Source of the DNA: Chitinophagaceae bacterium
GTDB lineage: Bacteria > Bacteroidota > Bacteroidia > Chitinophagales > Chitinophagaceae
NCBI GenBank assembly: GCA_016720565.1
Contig: JADKKJ010000012.1
Location: 310,001 to 374,000, forward strand
Length of the DNA stretch: 64,000 bases
Reading direction: 5' to 3'
In this document: positions 16,180 to 25,190 of the stretch, one piece after another
Layout of the letters: the number at the start of each line of letters is the position of its first letter
Position numbering within the stretch: the first letter of the stretch is position 1
Position numbers and translations under genes: made by a program
The notes under the pieces: model-generated
Databases searched by the model: none
What the model was told of the DNA's origin: nothing
Seen by the model: the letters and a program-made list of their open reading frames with translations, nothing else

Positions 16180-17139
16180 ATGCAAACAACAGCCGAAAAT
16201 ATCCTCAACGTAACCTTACTGGAACCGAGACAAAAACATCCCACCATTTTTATACGTTTTGATGAACTGGCAGAAGGGGAAAGTTTAACCATTCACAATG
16301 ACCATGATCCTAAGCCATTGTATTATCAATTGCTGGGTGAAAGAGGCAACATCTTTATCTGGGAATACCAGGAGCAAGGACCGGAATGGTGGATAGTGAA
16401 AATAACAAAACGGATAACAGGGGAAAATGATGAAACCCTGGGTCAAATTGCAGCAAAAGATTTGCGTAAAGCAGAGGTATTTAAAAAATACGGATTGGAC
16501 TTTTGTTGCGGTGGAAAGAAAACAGTGAAAGAGGCATGTGCAGAAAAAGGATTGGATGTTACCAAAGTTGAACAGGAGCTACAACAGGCGGATAAGATGC
16601 CATCCTCCCGTCCGATCCCTTATGGCGATTGGACCCTGGATTTTCTGGCAGATTATATCATTAACACCCATCACAGTTATGTAAGAAAAACCTTACCGGA
16701 TATTACGGCCTATGCAGCTAAAGTAATGCAGGTGCATGGTAAACATCATCCCGAATTAATACGCATCAGTCAATTGGTTAGTGAAGTAAATGCAGAGTTA
16801 ACGGGCCACCTGGTTAAGGAAGAAAAGATATTGTTCCCTTATATTAAAGCATTGGTTGCGGCAAAAAATCATACGCAACCATTACAGGCCGCTCATTTCG
16901 GATCTGTGCAAAGCCCAATTAATATGATGGAGATGGAGCATGAACTGGTTGGTAAAAACCTGGATGAGATCAGGCAGCTCGCCAACAATTATTTATTGCC
17001 GGAAGATGCCTGTGCCAGTTACAGTTTACTGTACAGGATGCTGGATGAATTTGAAGAAGACCTGCATTTGCATATCCATCTTGAAAACAATATTCTGTTT
17101 CCAAAGGCACTGGAAATTGAAAAGCAATTAAACAACTAA
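16180..17139 (+). CDS. ric: Iron-sulfur cluster repair di-iron protein (RIC/ScdA/YtfE) with N-terminal DUF2249
   Basis: A 319-aa protein that repairs Fe-S clusters damaged by NO or oxidants. Three parts are visible: a DUF2249-like domain (about residues 12-85), the ScdA_N/DUF542 domain with GLDFCCGG (about 88-145), and a hemerythrin-like di-iron domain with HHSY, KHHPE, HLVKEEKILFP, EMEHE and HLHIHLENNILFP (about 160-315). The extra N-terminal domain is not present in E. coli YtfE. First gene of an eight-gene string with 0-4 bp spacings or short overlaps. Confidence 0.92.
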   Translation: MQTTAENILNVTLLEPRQKHPTIFIRFDELAEGESLTIHNDHDPKPLYYQLLGERGNIFIWEYQEQGPEWWIVKITKRITGENDETLGQIAAKDLRKAEVFKKYGLDFCCGGKKTVKEACAEKGLDVTKVEQELQQADKMPSSRPIPYGDWTLDFLADYIINTHHSYVRKTLPDITAYAAKVMQVHGKHHPELIRISQLVSEVNAELTGHLVKEEKILFPYIKALVAAKNHTQPLQAAHFGSVQSPINMMEMEHELVGKNLDEIRQLANNYLLPEDACASYSLLYRMLDEFEEDLHLHIHLENNILFPKALEIEKQLNN

Positions 17140-17143
17140 GCAA

Positions 17144-17635
17144 ATGAAAAACCAAGCTCCCATAAAAAGACATCAGGCTATTGTCTCATTTTCCAAAGAC
17201 CATCATTTTGGATTACTGCTGATCTGGAAAATAAGACAAGGCCTGAATAAAGCTGTCAATCCGGAACGGATCAGCAATTATGTAACTTTCTTTTTTAAAG
17301 AAGACCTTGAAAAACATTTTAAAGAAGAAGAGCAATTACTTTTCAGTAAACTACCGGCTGATGATGTACTAAGGAAACAGGCAGAAGGAGATCACCAGGC
17401 AATATACAAGCTGGTAGCTGCTATTGAAAAAAAGAAGGACGATGCAGTTCTGCTCAATCAACTGGCGGATGAACTGGAAAAACACATCCGTTTTGAAGAA
17501 CGGGAACTGTTCAATCATCTTCAGGATAATATTAAAGCAGATGACTTAGAAGCAATAGCAAATCGTTTTCCCAACAGCAGCAAAGCAATTGATGAAAAAT
17601 GGGAAGATGTTTTTTGGGAAATTAAAAAACAATAA
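17144..17635 (+). CDS. Hemerythrin-domain protein
   Basis: A 163-aa four-helix hemerythrin-like protein. The ligand pattern is H in KDHHFG, HFKEEEQLLF, GDHQAI and HIRFEERELFNHL, consistent with a di-iron site that can bind O2 or NO. It starts 4 bp after RIC and ends 1 bp before the NADH dehydrogenase. It probably works with RIC in iron or NO handling. Confidence 0.88.
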   Translation: MKNQAPIKRHQAIVSFSKDHHFGLLLIWKIRQGLNKAVNPERISNYVTFFFKEDLEKHFKEEEQLLFSKLPADDVLRKQAEGDHQAIYKLVAAIEKKKDDAVLLNQLADELEKHIRFEERELFNHLQDNIKADDLEAIANRFPNSSKAIDEKWEDVFWEIKKQ

Positions 17636-17636
17636 A

Positions 17637-18980
17637 ATGGACATCCCGGATAAATATGGCAATCAAAAAAGAGTAGTAATAGTAGGTGCAGGTTTTGCCG
17701 GCCTCACATTGGCAAAAAAATTATCGTTGAAATACTTCCAGGTGATTCTGATTGATAAAAATAATTATCATCAGTTTCAACCCTTGTTATACCAGGTAGC
17801 TACAAGTGGGCTGGAGCCAAGCAGTATCAGTTTTCCGCTTCGGAAAATATTCCAGCAAAAACGAAATATTTTTATCCGCATGACGCAGGTAAACGCTGTT
17901 AGTCCCGAAACAAAAATGGTACATACAGACATAGGTGATGTTGAATATGATTACTTAGTACTTGCGCAGGGAGCAACAACAAATTATTTCAATAATGACC
18001 AGTTACAGAAGAATGCCTATTCCATGAAATCGGTATCTGAGGCATTGCTGTTACGGAACACGTTATTACAGAATTACGAGCTGGCGCTTAATGCTGAAAA
18101 CAAGGAGCAGCGGTCTTCATTATTAAATGTAGTAATAGTTGGTGGCGGACCAACAGGTGTTGAGCTGGCAGGAGCGATCGCTGAGATGAAAAAGAAGATT
18201 CTGCCAAAGGATTATGTTGAAATAAATTTTGGGCACATGCATATTCACCTGCTGGAAGCAGCGCCCCGCCTGTTAAATGGCATGAGTACACAATCAGGTA
18301 ATACAGTTGTTGAGTATTTAAATGGTTTGGGAGTGGAAGTACAGACAAACACTGCAGTAAAAGATTATGACGGAGAAACGATATCTCTCAGCAATGGAAA
18401 AACCATACACAGCCGTTGCCTTATTTGGGCGGCAGGTGTAAAAGGCGTTTCTATACCCGGAATTCCCACAGGTTCAACTGCAGCAAACAACAGGATATTG
18501 GTAAATCAATATAACCTGGTAAAAGATTTGCCACGAGTATATGCCATTGGCGATATTGCACTGATGCAGGATAAACTGTTGCCAAAGGGGCATCCACAGG
18601 TAGCACAGGTGGCTATTCAACAGGCAAGACTTTTAGCAAAAAACTTACAGAAAATAGAATCAGGTAAACCGCTCATTGCTTTTCAATATAAAGATAAAGG
18701 CAGCCTCGCAACAGTAGGCAGGAACCTGGCTTTGGCCGAAATTGGGAAACTAAAGTTGAAAGGTTTTGTTGCATGGTTTGTATGGATGCTTGTTCACCTG
18801 ATGTCAATCATTGGTATCAAAAACAGGTTGTTTGTACTCATCAACTGGATGTGGCAATACATCACTTATGACCAGTCCTTACGTTTAATTATCAGGCCAT
18901 CAGATAAAAAAAATGAAATCAAATTATATGAAACAAATACTAACCATCTTATTGGCAGCAAATCTCTTGCTGGCTTGTAA
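17637..18980 (+). CDS. Type II NADH dehydrogenase-like flavoprotein
   Basis: A 447-aa FAD/NAD(P)H oxidoreductase of the NDH-2 family: an FAD-binding GAGFAGLTLA near the N-terminus, an NADH-binding GGGPTGVELAGAIAEM mid-protein, VYAIGDIA before the C-terminal domain, and hydrophobic stretches (WFVWMLVHLMSIIG) for membrane association. It would pass electrons from NADH to quinone without pumping protons. The frame opens earlier, but ATG 17637 directly follows the previous stop. Its place in an NO-stress operon suggests it supplies electrons when complex I is inhibited, or feeds the quinol NO reductase. Confidence 0.88.
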   Translation: MDIPDKYGNQKRVVIVGAGFAGLTLAKKLSLKYFQVILIDKNNYHQFQPLLYQVATSGLEPSSISFPLRKIFQQKRNIFIRMTQVNAVSPETKMVHTDIGDVEYDYLVLAQGATTNYFNNDQLQKNAYSMKSVSEALLLRNTLLQNYELALNAENKEQRSSLLNVVIVGGGPTGVELAGAIAEMKKKILPKDYVEINFGHMHIHLLEAAPRLLNGMSTQSGNTVVEYLNGLGVEVQTNTAVKDYDGETISLSNGKTIHSRCLIWAAGVKGVSIPGIPTGSTAANNRILVNQYNLVKDLPRVYAIGDIALMQDKLLPKGHPQVAQVAIQQARLLAKNLQKIESGKPLIAFQYKDKGSLATVGRNLALAEIGKLKLKGFVAWFVWMLVHLMSIIGIKNRLFVLINWMWQYITYDQSLRLIIRPSDKKNEIKLYETNTNHLIGSKSLAGL

Positions 18981-19386
18981 TGCAGGAAACGAAAAAGAAA
19001 AAACTACAACAACAGCACCTGCAGCCGAAACTCATGCGGATCATGGGGAGCAGGCAACGGAGCTTGCTTTGAATAACGGCGAAAAGTGGAAGGCAGATTC
19101 AACTACCCTACAGAACGTGGCTTTACTGCAAAAAATAGTTTCCGGTACAAAACAAGAAAACCTTGAAAATCATTTAAAGATAGCAGCAAGCTTACAGGAT
19201 GGTTTGAATAAAATGGTAAGTGAATGTAAAATGAAAGGAGCCGATCATGAAGCCCTGCACCATTGGCTGGAACCGATTATGGAAAAAACAAAAGAACTTA
19301 AAAATGCAAACAGTATTGAAACTGCCAGAACAATTTTTGGTGAAATTGAAAAGCAACTCAACCTGTTTCCACAATACTTTGAATAA
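18928..19386 (+). CDS. Small lipoprotein of unknown function
   Basis: A 152-aa predicted lipoprotein (lipobox LLLAC, then a low-complexity linker rich in Thr and Ala) followed by a helical domain with several His and Met. I do not recognise a family. The upstream ATG at 18913 is in frame, but 18928 gives a standard signal peptide. Either start overlaps the end of the NADH dehydrogenase gene by about 50-70 nt in another frame, a tight coupling. A Cys and His pair (SECKMKGADHEALHHW) might bind metal. Confidence 0.7.
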   Translation: MKQILTILLAANLLLACNAGNEKEKTTTTAPAAETHADHGEQATELALNNGEKWKADSTTLQNVALLQKIVSGTKQENLENHLKIAASLQDGLNKMVSECKMKGADHEALHHWLEPIMEKTKELKNANSIETARTIFGEIEKQLNLFPQYFE

Positions 19387-20201
19387 TGATGACTATTAAC
19401 GCCAATACAAAAATTTCCAGTTTGCTAAAATATAATGCAGACGCACTTGAAGCTATTGTAAGTATATCGCCGAAATTTACAAAATTGAGAAACCCTATAT
19501 TACGAAAAGTGATCGCAGCAAGAACCAGTATCGCTATGGCTTCCAAATTTGGCGGTTGCAGTGTGGACGATTTTTTTAACAAGTTACAGCCATTGGGTTT
19601 TGAAATTGACACTTCAGCAATTGAAATGGAAAAGCTGATTGAAAACAAACCTGTTCCGGCATTCATGAAAAATATAGCGGCCGATAAAATGATTGAGTTG
19701 GATGTACGTGCGGTTATTGAATCGGGTAAAGATCCGCTTGACATTATTGTAAAAAAAGTAAAGACCTTACAAACTGGAGCTGTACTTAAGATCATCAATA
19801 GTTTTGAGCCTACCCCATTAATGCACCTGCTCGGCAAACAAGGGTTTCAATCTTATTCCGAAACGATCAATGATGATTTAGTAAATACTTATTTTTATAA
19901 ACAAAGCGAGATAAATGTTTTAGCCGAAAACAAAGAAACCGATTACTCAAAAGGTTGGGATGAAATATTGAATCGATTTAATGACAAGCTTGAAACCATT
20001 GATGTAAGGGCATTAGAAATGCCTTTACCCATGCATACCATACTGGAAGCGTTAGCAATCTTGCCAACCGATAAAGCCTTGTTTGTTTATCACAAACGCA
20101 TTCCTGTATTTCTGTTGCCCGAACTGGAAGAACAGCAGTTTAGTTACCGCATCAAAGAGATCAGTGATGGAGAAGTACAACTAGTGATTTATAAAAACTA
20201 A
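19386..20201 (+). CDS. DUF1858/DUF2249 protein
   Basis: A 271-aa cytoplasmic protein. The first 65 residues match DUF1858 (helical, containing SISPKFTKLRNPILRKV). Two DUF2249-type domains follow, about 95-165 (ELDVRAVIESGKDPLDII) and about 195-270 (IDVRALEMPLPMHTILEAL). DUF2249 also forms the N-terminus of the RIC protein in this operon. These TusA-like small domains recur in NO and denitrification clusters, but their chemistry is not known to me. The start overlaps the preceding stop by one base; the second ATG (19389) is an alternative. Confidence 0.75.
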   Translation: MMTINANTKISSLLKYNADALEAIVSISPKFTKLRNPILRKVIAARTSIAMASKFGGCSVDDFFNKLQPLGFEIDTSAIEMEKLIENKPVPAFMKNIAADKMIELDVRAVIESGKDPLDIIVKKVKTLQTGAVLKIINSFEPTPLMHLLGKQGFQSYSETINDDLVNTYFYKQSEINVLAENKETDYSKGWDEILNRFNDKLETIDVRALEMPLPMHTILEALAILPTDKALFVYHKRIPVFLLPELEEQQFSYRIKEISDGEVQLVIYKN

Positions 20202-20202
20202 T

Positions 20203-21495
20203 ATGTTTTCAACAACCGGAAATACCGAAGCAACAAAGACAACTTCCTGGAAAGTGGTATTGCCTTTTTACGGCTATGCCGCTATCGCTTTTTTAATTGC
20301 CACTATTCTTTTATTGTTTTCTGCAAGTGATATCACCAGTCATTATTTTCTTCCACATACATTGGCTATTATACATATTATGGCACTTGGCTGGGGTACC
20401 ATGATGATACTAGGGGCCAGCCATCAATTGGTGCCAGTATTGATTGAAGGTAAATTGTACAGCAATAAACTGGCCTATGCCTCCTTTACATTTGCTGCGA
20501 TTGGTATCCCCTTATTAGTTAATGGTTTTTATGTTTTTAATATGGGCTTACATACCCAGTGTGGCGGCATATTAATCATCCTATCCGTCATTGCTTATCT
20601 GATTAACCTTGCTGCAAGTATGGTAAAAAGCAAGCAGGAAAATGTACATGCTTTTTTTATTTTTACCGCTGCATTGTGGTTACTGGCAACTGCAATTGTT
20701 GGACTGTTGCTACTCTACAACTTTACTGAACCGTTACTGCCTAAAGGTTCACTGAATTATCTTCCGGTGCATGCACATATTGGTATTGTTGGCTGGTTTT
20801 TATTGCTGGTAATGGGAGTAGGCTCCCGGTTGATACCCATGTTTCTTATTTCCAAGTACAACAATACCCGGCAACTCTGGTGGATTTATGGATTAATAAA
20901 CGGAGGCCTTTTGTCTTTCGTTTATATCTTTTTATATACCGATAGCAAATCGCTGCTGAGTATCCCATTATTGGCAGTGGCGGCCTCCATTGTATTGTTT
21001 GGTGATTTTTGCTTCAAGGCTTACCAGCAGCGTATTCGTAAAAAAGTTGATGAGCAAATGAAAGTATCTTTACTATCAGTGCTGATGATGTTATTGCCGG
21101 TCATTTTTTTGGTTATTATTATTACACTTTTAATACTGTCACCAAAAGAAAATGTCAGCCTCATAATAACTTATGGCTTTATCATTTTTTTTGGATGGAT
21201 TACTGCCATCATTTTAGGCATGACATTTAAAACCTTACCTTTTATTGTTTGGAATAAAGTGTATCATCACTTAGCCGGAAAAGGAAAGACACCCAACCCC
21301 AAAGATTTGTTTAGTAAAAAAGTTTTTAAATGGATGAGCGTCGCTTACATCCTGGGGTTTGTAATGTTTACCGCAGGCATTTTGTTTTATTCCGCCATTG
21401 TGTTACAAATTGCTGCCGCATTATTATTACTCACTTCCTTATTGTATAACTGGAATGTAATAAAATTGTTAATGCATAAACCTGTTTCTTTATGA
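20203..21495 (+). CDS. NnrS-like / heme-copper-oxidase-like polytopic membrane protein
   Basis: A 430-aa protein with about 12 membrane helices. Histidines lie where this superfamily binds heme: LPHTLAIIHIMALGWGTMM with ASHQLVP (about residues 48-82) and LPVHAHIGIVGWF (about 187-199). NnrS proteins are heme- and copper-containing membrane proteins that protect against NO stress; related single-subunit oxidase-like proteins are common in Bacteroidota. It overlaps the next gene by 4 nt (ATGA). NnrS is the best fit by context, with moderate certainty. Confidence 0.65.
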   Translation: MFSTTGNTEATKTTSWKVVLPFYGYAAIAFLIATILLLFSASDITSHYFLPHTLAIIHIMALGWGTMMILGASHQLVPVLIEGKLYSNKLAYASFTFAAIGIPLLVNGFYVFNMGLHTQCGGILIILSVIAYLINLAASMVKSKQENVHAFFIFTAALWLLATAIVGLLLLYNFTEPLLPKGSLNYLPVHAHIGIVGWFLLLVMGVGSRLIPMFLISKYNNTRQLWWIYGLINGGLLSFVYIFLYTDSKSLLSIPLLAVAASIVLFGDFCFKAYQQRIRKKVDEQMKVSLLSVLMMLLPVIFLVIIITLLILSPKENVSLIITYGFIIFFGWITAIILGMTFKTLPFIVWNKVYHHLAGKGKTPNPKDLFSKKVFKWMSVAYILGFVMFTAGILFYSAIVLQIAAALLLLTSLLYNWNVIKLLMHKPVSL

Positions 21496-21821
21496 CGAAT
21501 GTAATTACAAATGATAACCTGCAATGCACGGTGGCATTGGCAGCCCTGCAAAATGTAATGGACCCTGAAATAGGGTTGAATATTGTAGATTTAGGTTTGG
21601 TTTATCAATTGGACTTTGATGAAAGTGAAAAGAAAATTTATTGTGCGATGACACTTACCACTCAATTCTGTCCGATGGGAGAATCTATAACGAATGCGGT
21701 GAAAGAAAATTTAAAATTGAGCTTCCCCGAATACGAGGCTGAAATAGATTTAACTTTTGATCCACCCTGGAGCCATGAAATGATTTCAGAAGAAGGCCGT
21801 GAATTTTTAAATGAACAATAA
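21492..21821 (+). CDS. DUF59/MIP18 metal-sulfur cluster assembly factor
   Basis: A 109-aa single-domain protein of the DUF59 (SufT/PaaD/MIP18) family: VMDPEIGLNIVDLGLVY (about residues 21-37), then TTQFCPMGESI with the conserved cysteine (about 57), and FDPPWSHEMISEEGR near the end. Such proteins assist Fe-S cluster transfer. In this operon it would complement RIC in restoring NO-damaged clusters. It overlaps the upstream gene by 4 nt and ends directly against the Rrf2 start. Confidence 0.88.
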   Translation: MTNVITNDNLQCTVALAALQNVMDPEIGLNIVDLGLVYQLDFDESEKKIYCAMTLTTQFCPMGESITNAVKENLKLSFPEYEAEIDLTFDPPWSHEMISEEGREFLNEQ

Positions 21822-22253
21822 ATGCTTAGTCTTACTTGTAAAACAGCCATTAAAGCGGTAATATATCTTGCTTCTAAATTTGAATCTGGAGAAAAGGCCG
21901 GTATTAAAGAAATAGCTGAATTTATTGATGCCAGTGAACATACGGTTGGAAAAATGCTGCAAACATTGGTTAAAGATGAAGTAATTAATAGTGCCAAAGG
22001 CCCAACCGGCGGGTTTTTTATTACAATAAAACAAAAGAATCAGCCAATCATAAATATAATAGACGCTATTGATGGCAAAGAAGTTTTTGATCAATGCGGA
22101 CTCGGACTAAGCAAATGTTCGGCTACTCACCCCTGTCCCATACATAACGATTATAAAACCATCAGGGATAAATTTAAAGCAATGTGCCAGCAAAAAAAGG
22201 TTACTGATTTATGTGAAACTGTCAACGATGGGTTGGCTTACCTGATTGGTTGA
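21822..22253 (+). CDS. Rrf2 family regulator, last gene of the RIC operon
   Basis: A 143-aa Rrf2 protein with a winged helix (KTAIKAVIYLA near residues 7-17; AKGPTGGFFIT near 58-68) and C92, C99 and C105, the same C-x6-C-x5-C spacing as the Rrf2 at 1521. It starts at the base after the preceding stop. Its likely target is the 16105..16130 palindrome in front of the operon, giving autoregulation. An NO-sensitive Fe-S cluster is inferred from the family. Confidence 0.88.
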   Translation: MLSLTCKTAIKAVIYLASKFESGEKAGIKEIAEFIDASEHTVGKMLQTLVKDEVINSAKGPTGGFFITIKQKNQPIINIIDAIDGKEVFDQCGLGLSKCSATHPCPIHNDYKTIRDKFKAMCQQKKVTDLCETVNDGLAYLIG

Positions 22254-22264
22254 TTATTATGCGA

Positions 22265-22289
22265 ATTTAGAAAGATAATATTTCTAAAT
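22265..22289. repeat. 9-bp inverted repeat after the RIC operon
   Basis: ATTTAGAAA and TTTCTAAAT are exact reverse complements separated by 7 bp, starting 12 bp after the Rrf2 stop. There is no following T-run, so it is a weak terminator candidate. Confidence 0.35.
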
Positions 22290-22480
22290 GCTACTCCGTT
22301 TGACGCTGCACAAGCCAATCTCACTGATCAATATATTTACTTCGGCAATTTCCCAGGCTTATTTGCCACTGACGTATAAGAAAATAAGAAGGGTTTACAA
22401 AATCGGGCCTGTACATTAACTTTACTTAGATCTGCCGGCATACTTAGTGCATTTCTTTATAATCATTTTTCTAAACTTAA

Positions 22481-23572
22481 TTAATTCTCAGCCAGCAACT
22501 CCATCAATCTGTAATTTACATAATAAGTTGTCCTTCCAATTTTTTGAGGTTTTAAAATATTGGCATCAGTCAATTTCTTTAACCATACGGAAGCGGTTTG
22601 CCGATGGGCTATCGCTCTCTTTTCTAGCAGTTCAATTTTTAAGTAAGGCAATGCAAACATCAATTGCAGCAGTTCGTAACTGAAGGATGATCCTAAAGTT
22701 TGCTTCATCTGCTTCTCATAATCTTCTTTTAGTAAAAGCATAGCTCTTATTTTTTTAGTAGTGAGCTGTGCTGTTTCAATAAGAGCAGTCAGTATATACA
22801 TTACCCAATCGTGCCAGTTATGTTGTTCTGTTACGCCCCGTAATAATTGATAGTATTCTGTTTTATATTTTACGATGTAGGAACTGAGGTAAAGTACCGG
22901 TTGCGTTAATAGGTCTTGTTGCACCAGGTATAGCGCATTTACAATTCTGCCTGTTCGGCCATTACCATCTGCAAATGGATGGATAGCTTCAAACTGGTAA
23001 TGAATAAAAGCCATTTTAACCAATGGATCCAAAGGAGAGCTATCCGGGTCATTTATAAATTGTTCCAGCGAAGCCAGTTTTTCCCTCAGAACATCTTCAC
23101 AACAGGGTGGCGTATAAATGACTTCCCCGTTTATGGCATTTTTTAATGCTGTTCCAGGAGCCGTTCTGATTCCCGATTTATTTTGTTTGATGGTTTGTAC
23201 AATTTCAACCATTGTGTTAGTAAGCAGCAAGTTCTTTTGGCCGGTCATTTTCTCCAGTCCTACATATAGGGCTTCCCGATAACTAAGAACTTCTTTGGCT
23301 CCATGACTGGCCGTTCCCTCTTCACTGGCAGCTTTGTAAAGTTCGTCCTGGGTGGTAACAATATTTTCAATAGCCGAGCTATCCTTACTTTCCTGAAGAA
23401 CAATGGTATTGATCAGTAGCTGAGGGTCTGGCAATGAGGCGCAAAGCCCGTTTAATTCCCCTAAATACCGTGCAGCTTTGGCAAGATGCCTTAAAATTTC
23501 CGGCGACTCTGTGAAGTCCTGTGGTGGCAGAGCTGGCAAGTCATTAAAGGGAGTATTTTTATTATAGCCCAT
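22481..23572 (-). CDS. Fic family protein with N-terminal inhibitory motif
   Basis: A 363-aa Fic-domain protein. The catalytic loop HPFADGNGRTGR (H198-R209) is intact, so it can be expected to transfer AMP or another phosphate-linked group to a target protein. An N-terminal inhibitory helix is present as SSAIEN (65-70), the (S/T)xxxE(G/N) motif, so activity is probably self-restrained. The C-terminal 60 residues look like a winged helix (HRQTASVWLKKLTDANIL) that could bind DNA. Upstream lies a cluster of TGTCGA sites that may be its operator. No antitoxin gene is adjacent. Confidence 0.9.
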   Translation of the reverse strand: MGYNKNTPFNDLPALPPQDFTESPEILRHLAKAARYLGELNGLCASLPDPQLLINTIVLQESKDSSAIENIVTTQDELYKAASEEGTASHGAKEVLSYREALYVGLEKMTGQKNLLLTNTMVEIVQTIKQNKSGIRTAPGTALKNAINGEVIYTPPCCEDVLREKLASLEQFINDPDSSPLDPLVKMAFIHYQFEAIHPFADGNGRTGRIVNALYLVQQDLLTQPVLYLSSYIVKYKTEYYQLLRGVTEQHNWHDWVMYILTALIETAQLTTKKIRAMLLLKEDYEKQMKQTLGSSFSYELLQLMFALPYLKIELLEKRAIAHRQTASVWLKKLTDANILKPQKIGRTTYYVNYRLMELLAEN

Positions 23573-23647
23573 TGGTGATGAAATTTTGGTTATTTTTCTA
23601 CTTTCCTGTTTCTTTATGGCTATTGGATCAACATGAGTTAAATATCA

Positions 23648-23755
23648 TGTCGAAAATAGTATTTATTTTCGACATACAAGTGTATTGATGTCGAAATATT
23701 CGCCATTAAAGGGCCAATATGTAAGATTAGTAAGCCTTTTTCGACATGTATGTCG
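23648..23755. promoter_or_regulatory. Cluster of TGTCGA operator-like repeats upstream of the Fic gene
   Basis: A perfect inverted repeat, ATGTCGAAAATA (23648-23659) and TATTTTCGACAT (23665-23676) with a 5-bp spacer, is followed by ATGTCGAAATAT (23689-23700), TTTTTCGACAT (23737-23747) and ATGTCG (23750-23755). On the minus strand the main palindrome overlaps a promoter-like TTG-19-TATTTTCG. It is a strong candidate for a multi-site repressor, perhaps the winged helix of the Fic protein. Confidence 0.55.
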
Positions 23756-23777
23756 TCAAAACAGAGTGTACTTTCTC

Positions 23778-24813
23778 CTAGAGAGTATTTCCTTGATTTA
23801 AGTTAGATAAATTATTTAAGTTTTTTAGGGTTGGATTAATATAATTTAGTTTTTCAGTAAAATATAGGGCTCGGCGGTATCTCATATTTTGCAATTTGAT
23901 CTTCTCTCTTCTTTTCAGGATTTGTTCTCTTTTTCCAAAATATACATCAGCTGGAGTTACATTGTCAAGTGATTCGTGGTAGCGTTCATGATTGTAGTAA
24001 TTCACGAATGATGTTAGTGCTGCATTTAACTCTTCAGGGCAATAATAATTATCAAGCTTTACCACATTTTTCATACTCCTGTGATAACGTTCTATTTTCC
24101 CCTGGGTTTGAGGGTGCCGAACTCGCCCATGTATGGGTTTGATGTCCTTTGATTTCAAGAACTCTTTGATCTCAGCGGATATATAACATGACCCATTATC
24201 AGACAACAGCTTTGGTCGTTGCCCTTTTTTGCAGTCCCGCCACCGTTAGGGCCTTTTCTACCGTTCTTTCCACATCCTCTGTTTTCATATTACGGCACAA
24301 TTCCCAGTGAACAATATAGCGGCTGTAATCATCCAAAATCGTACTCAGGTAATACCAGCCCCAACCAATGATCTTAAAATAAGTAAAGTCTGTTTGCCAC
24401 ATTTCATGGACAAAATTAGTTTTGTCCTTAAATTCATTAGAGGCGGCTAGCAAAATATGCATAGGCGTCGTAATAAGACCTTTGCTCTTTAAAATACGAT
24501 ACACACTGCTTTCCGATATGAAGATCTTTTGCTCATCGGTGAGTTTTACTGAGAGCTCCCTGGGCGATAGTACAGGGTGCTCTAGCGCCACATCTACCAC
24601 CAGTTGTTTCTGGGCCTCCGGTATAGAGTTCCATTGCCGGCGGGTCCTGCTTTTAGGTAATAGTCCGTTGGGGCCATGGCTGAGATAGGCCTGGTACCAT
24701 TTGTAAAAAGTACTCTTATGGATACCAAGTTCCTTTAAGGTTCTATTCACTCCTAACTCAGAGCGATCTACTAGCTGAATGATCTCCTGTTTTTCTGCTG
24801 GGGACAGTCGCAT
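23778..24813 (-). pseudogene. IS3-type transposase OrfB, frameshifted
   Basis: The two frames 24813-24199 and 24206-23778 together make one DDE transposase. The N-part has helix-turn-helix motifs (GVNRTLKELGIHKSTFYKWY) and the first catalytic Asp in WQTDFTYF; the C-part has the second in LSDNGSCY and the Glu in KIERYHRSMK. The frame breaks at a run of six A on the coding strand (T run 24225-24230). With five A the protein reads through as LQKGQRPKLLSDNG. Either a real inactivating mutation or a homopolymer sequencing error. Confidence 0.85.
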
Positions 24814-24833
24814 ATACTTTTTCCATTTTTCAT

Positions 24834-25190
24834 TTATTCCAAAATGGTCAAGCTTTTTTTTACAATATCATAGCGTAGCATCAGGTCGGCTACCATTTCC
24901 TTAAGTCGTTGATTCTCCTTTCTCAAATCAGCTACCTCATCAGAAGTGGCTTCCCGCGTCGTATCGCCAGCCAGCCTCTTTTTACCAGCCTCCAGGAATT
25001 CCTTATTCCATTTGTAAAACTGAGTAGCATGAATGCCATACTTTCGGCAAATCTCCGCTACCGATGTTTCTCCGCGAATAGCTTCCATCACAATAAGGAT
25101 CTTTTGTTCGGAGGTGAACAAGCGCCTGGCTTTTCGGCGGACATCCTTCACAAAGTTTTCTGTAGTTTGCTTCTTAGATCTCGTTTCCAT
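24834..25190 (-). CDS. IS3-type transposase OrfA
   Basis: A 118-aa DNA-binding OrfA: TSEQKILIVMEAIRGETSVAEICRKYGIHATQFYKW is a classic IS3/IS911 helix-turn-helix read in two overlapping parts, followed by a leucine-zipper-like coiled coil (ADLRKENQRLKEMVADLML). It ends 20 bp before orfB, so no programmed frameshift between the two is needed. Confidence 0.9.
   Translation of the reverse strand: METRSKKQTTENFVKDVRRKARRLFTSEQKILIVMEAIRGETSVAEICRKYGIHATQFYKWNKEFLEAGKKRLAGDTTREATSDEVADLRKENQRLKEMVADLMLRYDIVKKSLTILE

Noticed and set aside
22481..23572. Fic gene as a toxin-antitoxin or phage-defence module
   Set aside because: The inhibitory motif is within the same protein, no partner gene is adjacent, and no other defence gene is seen.
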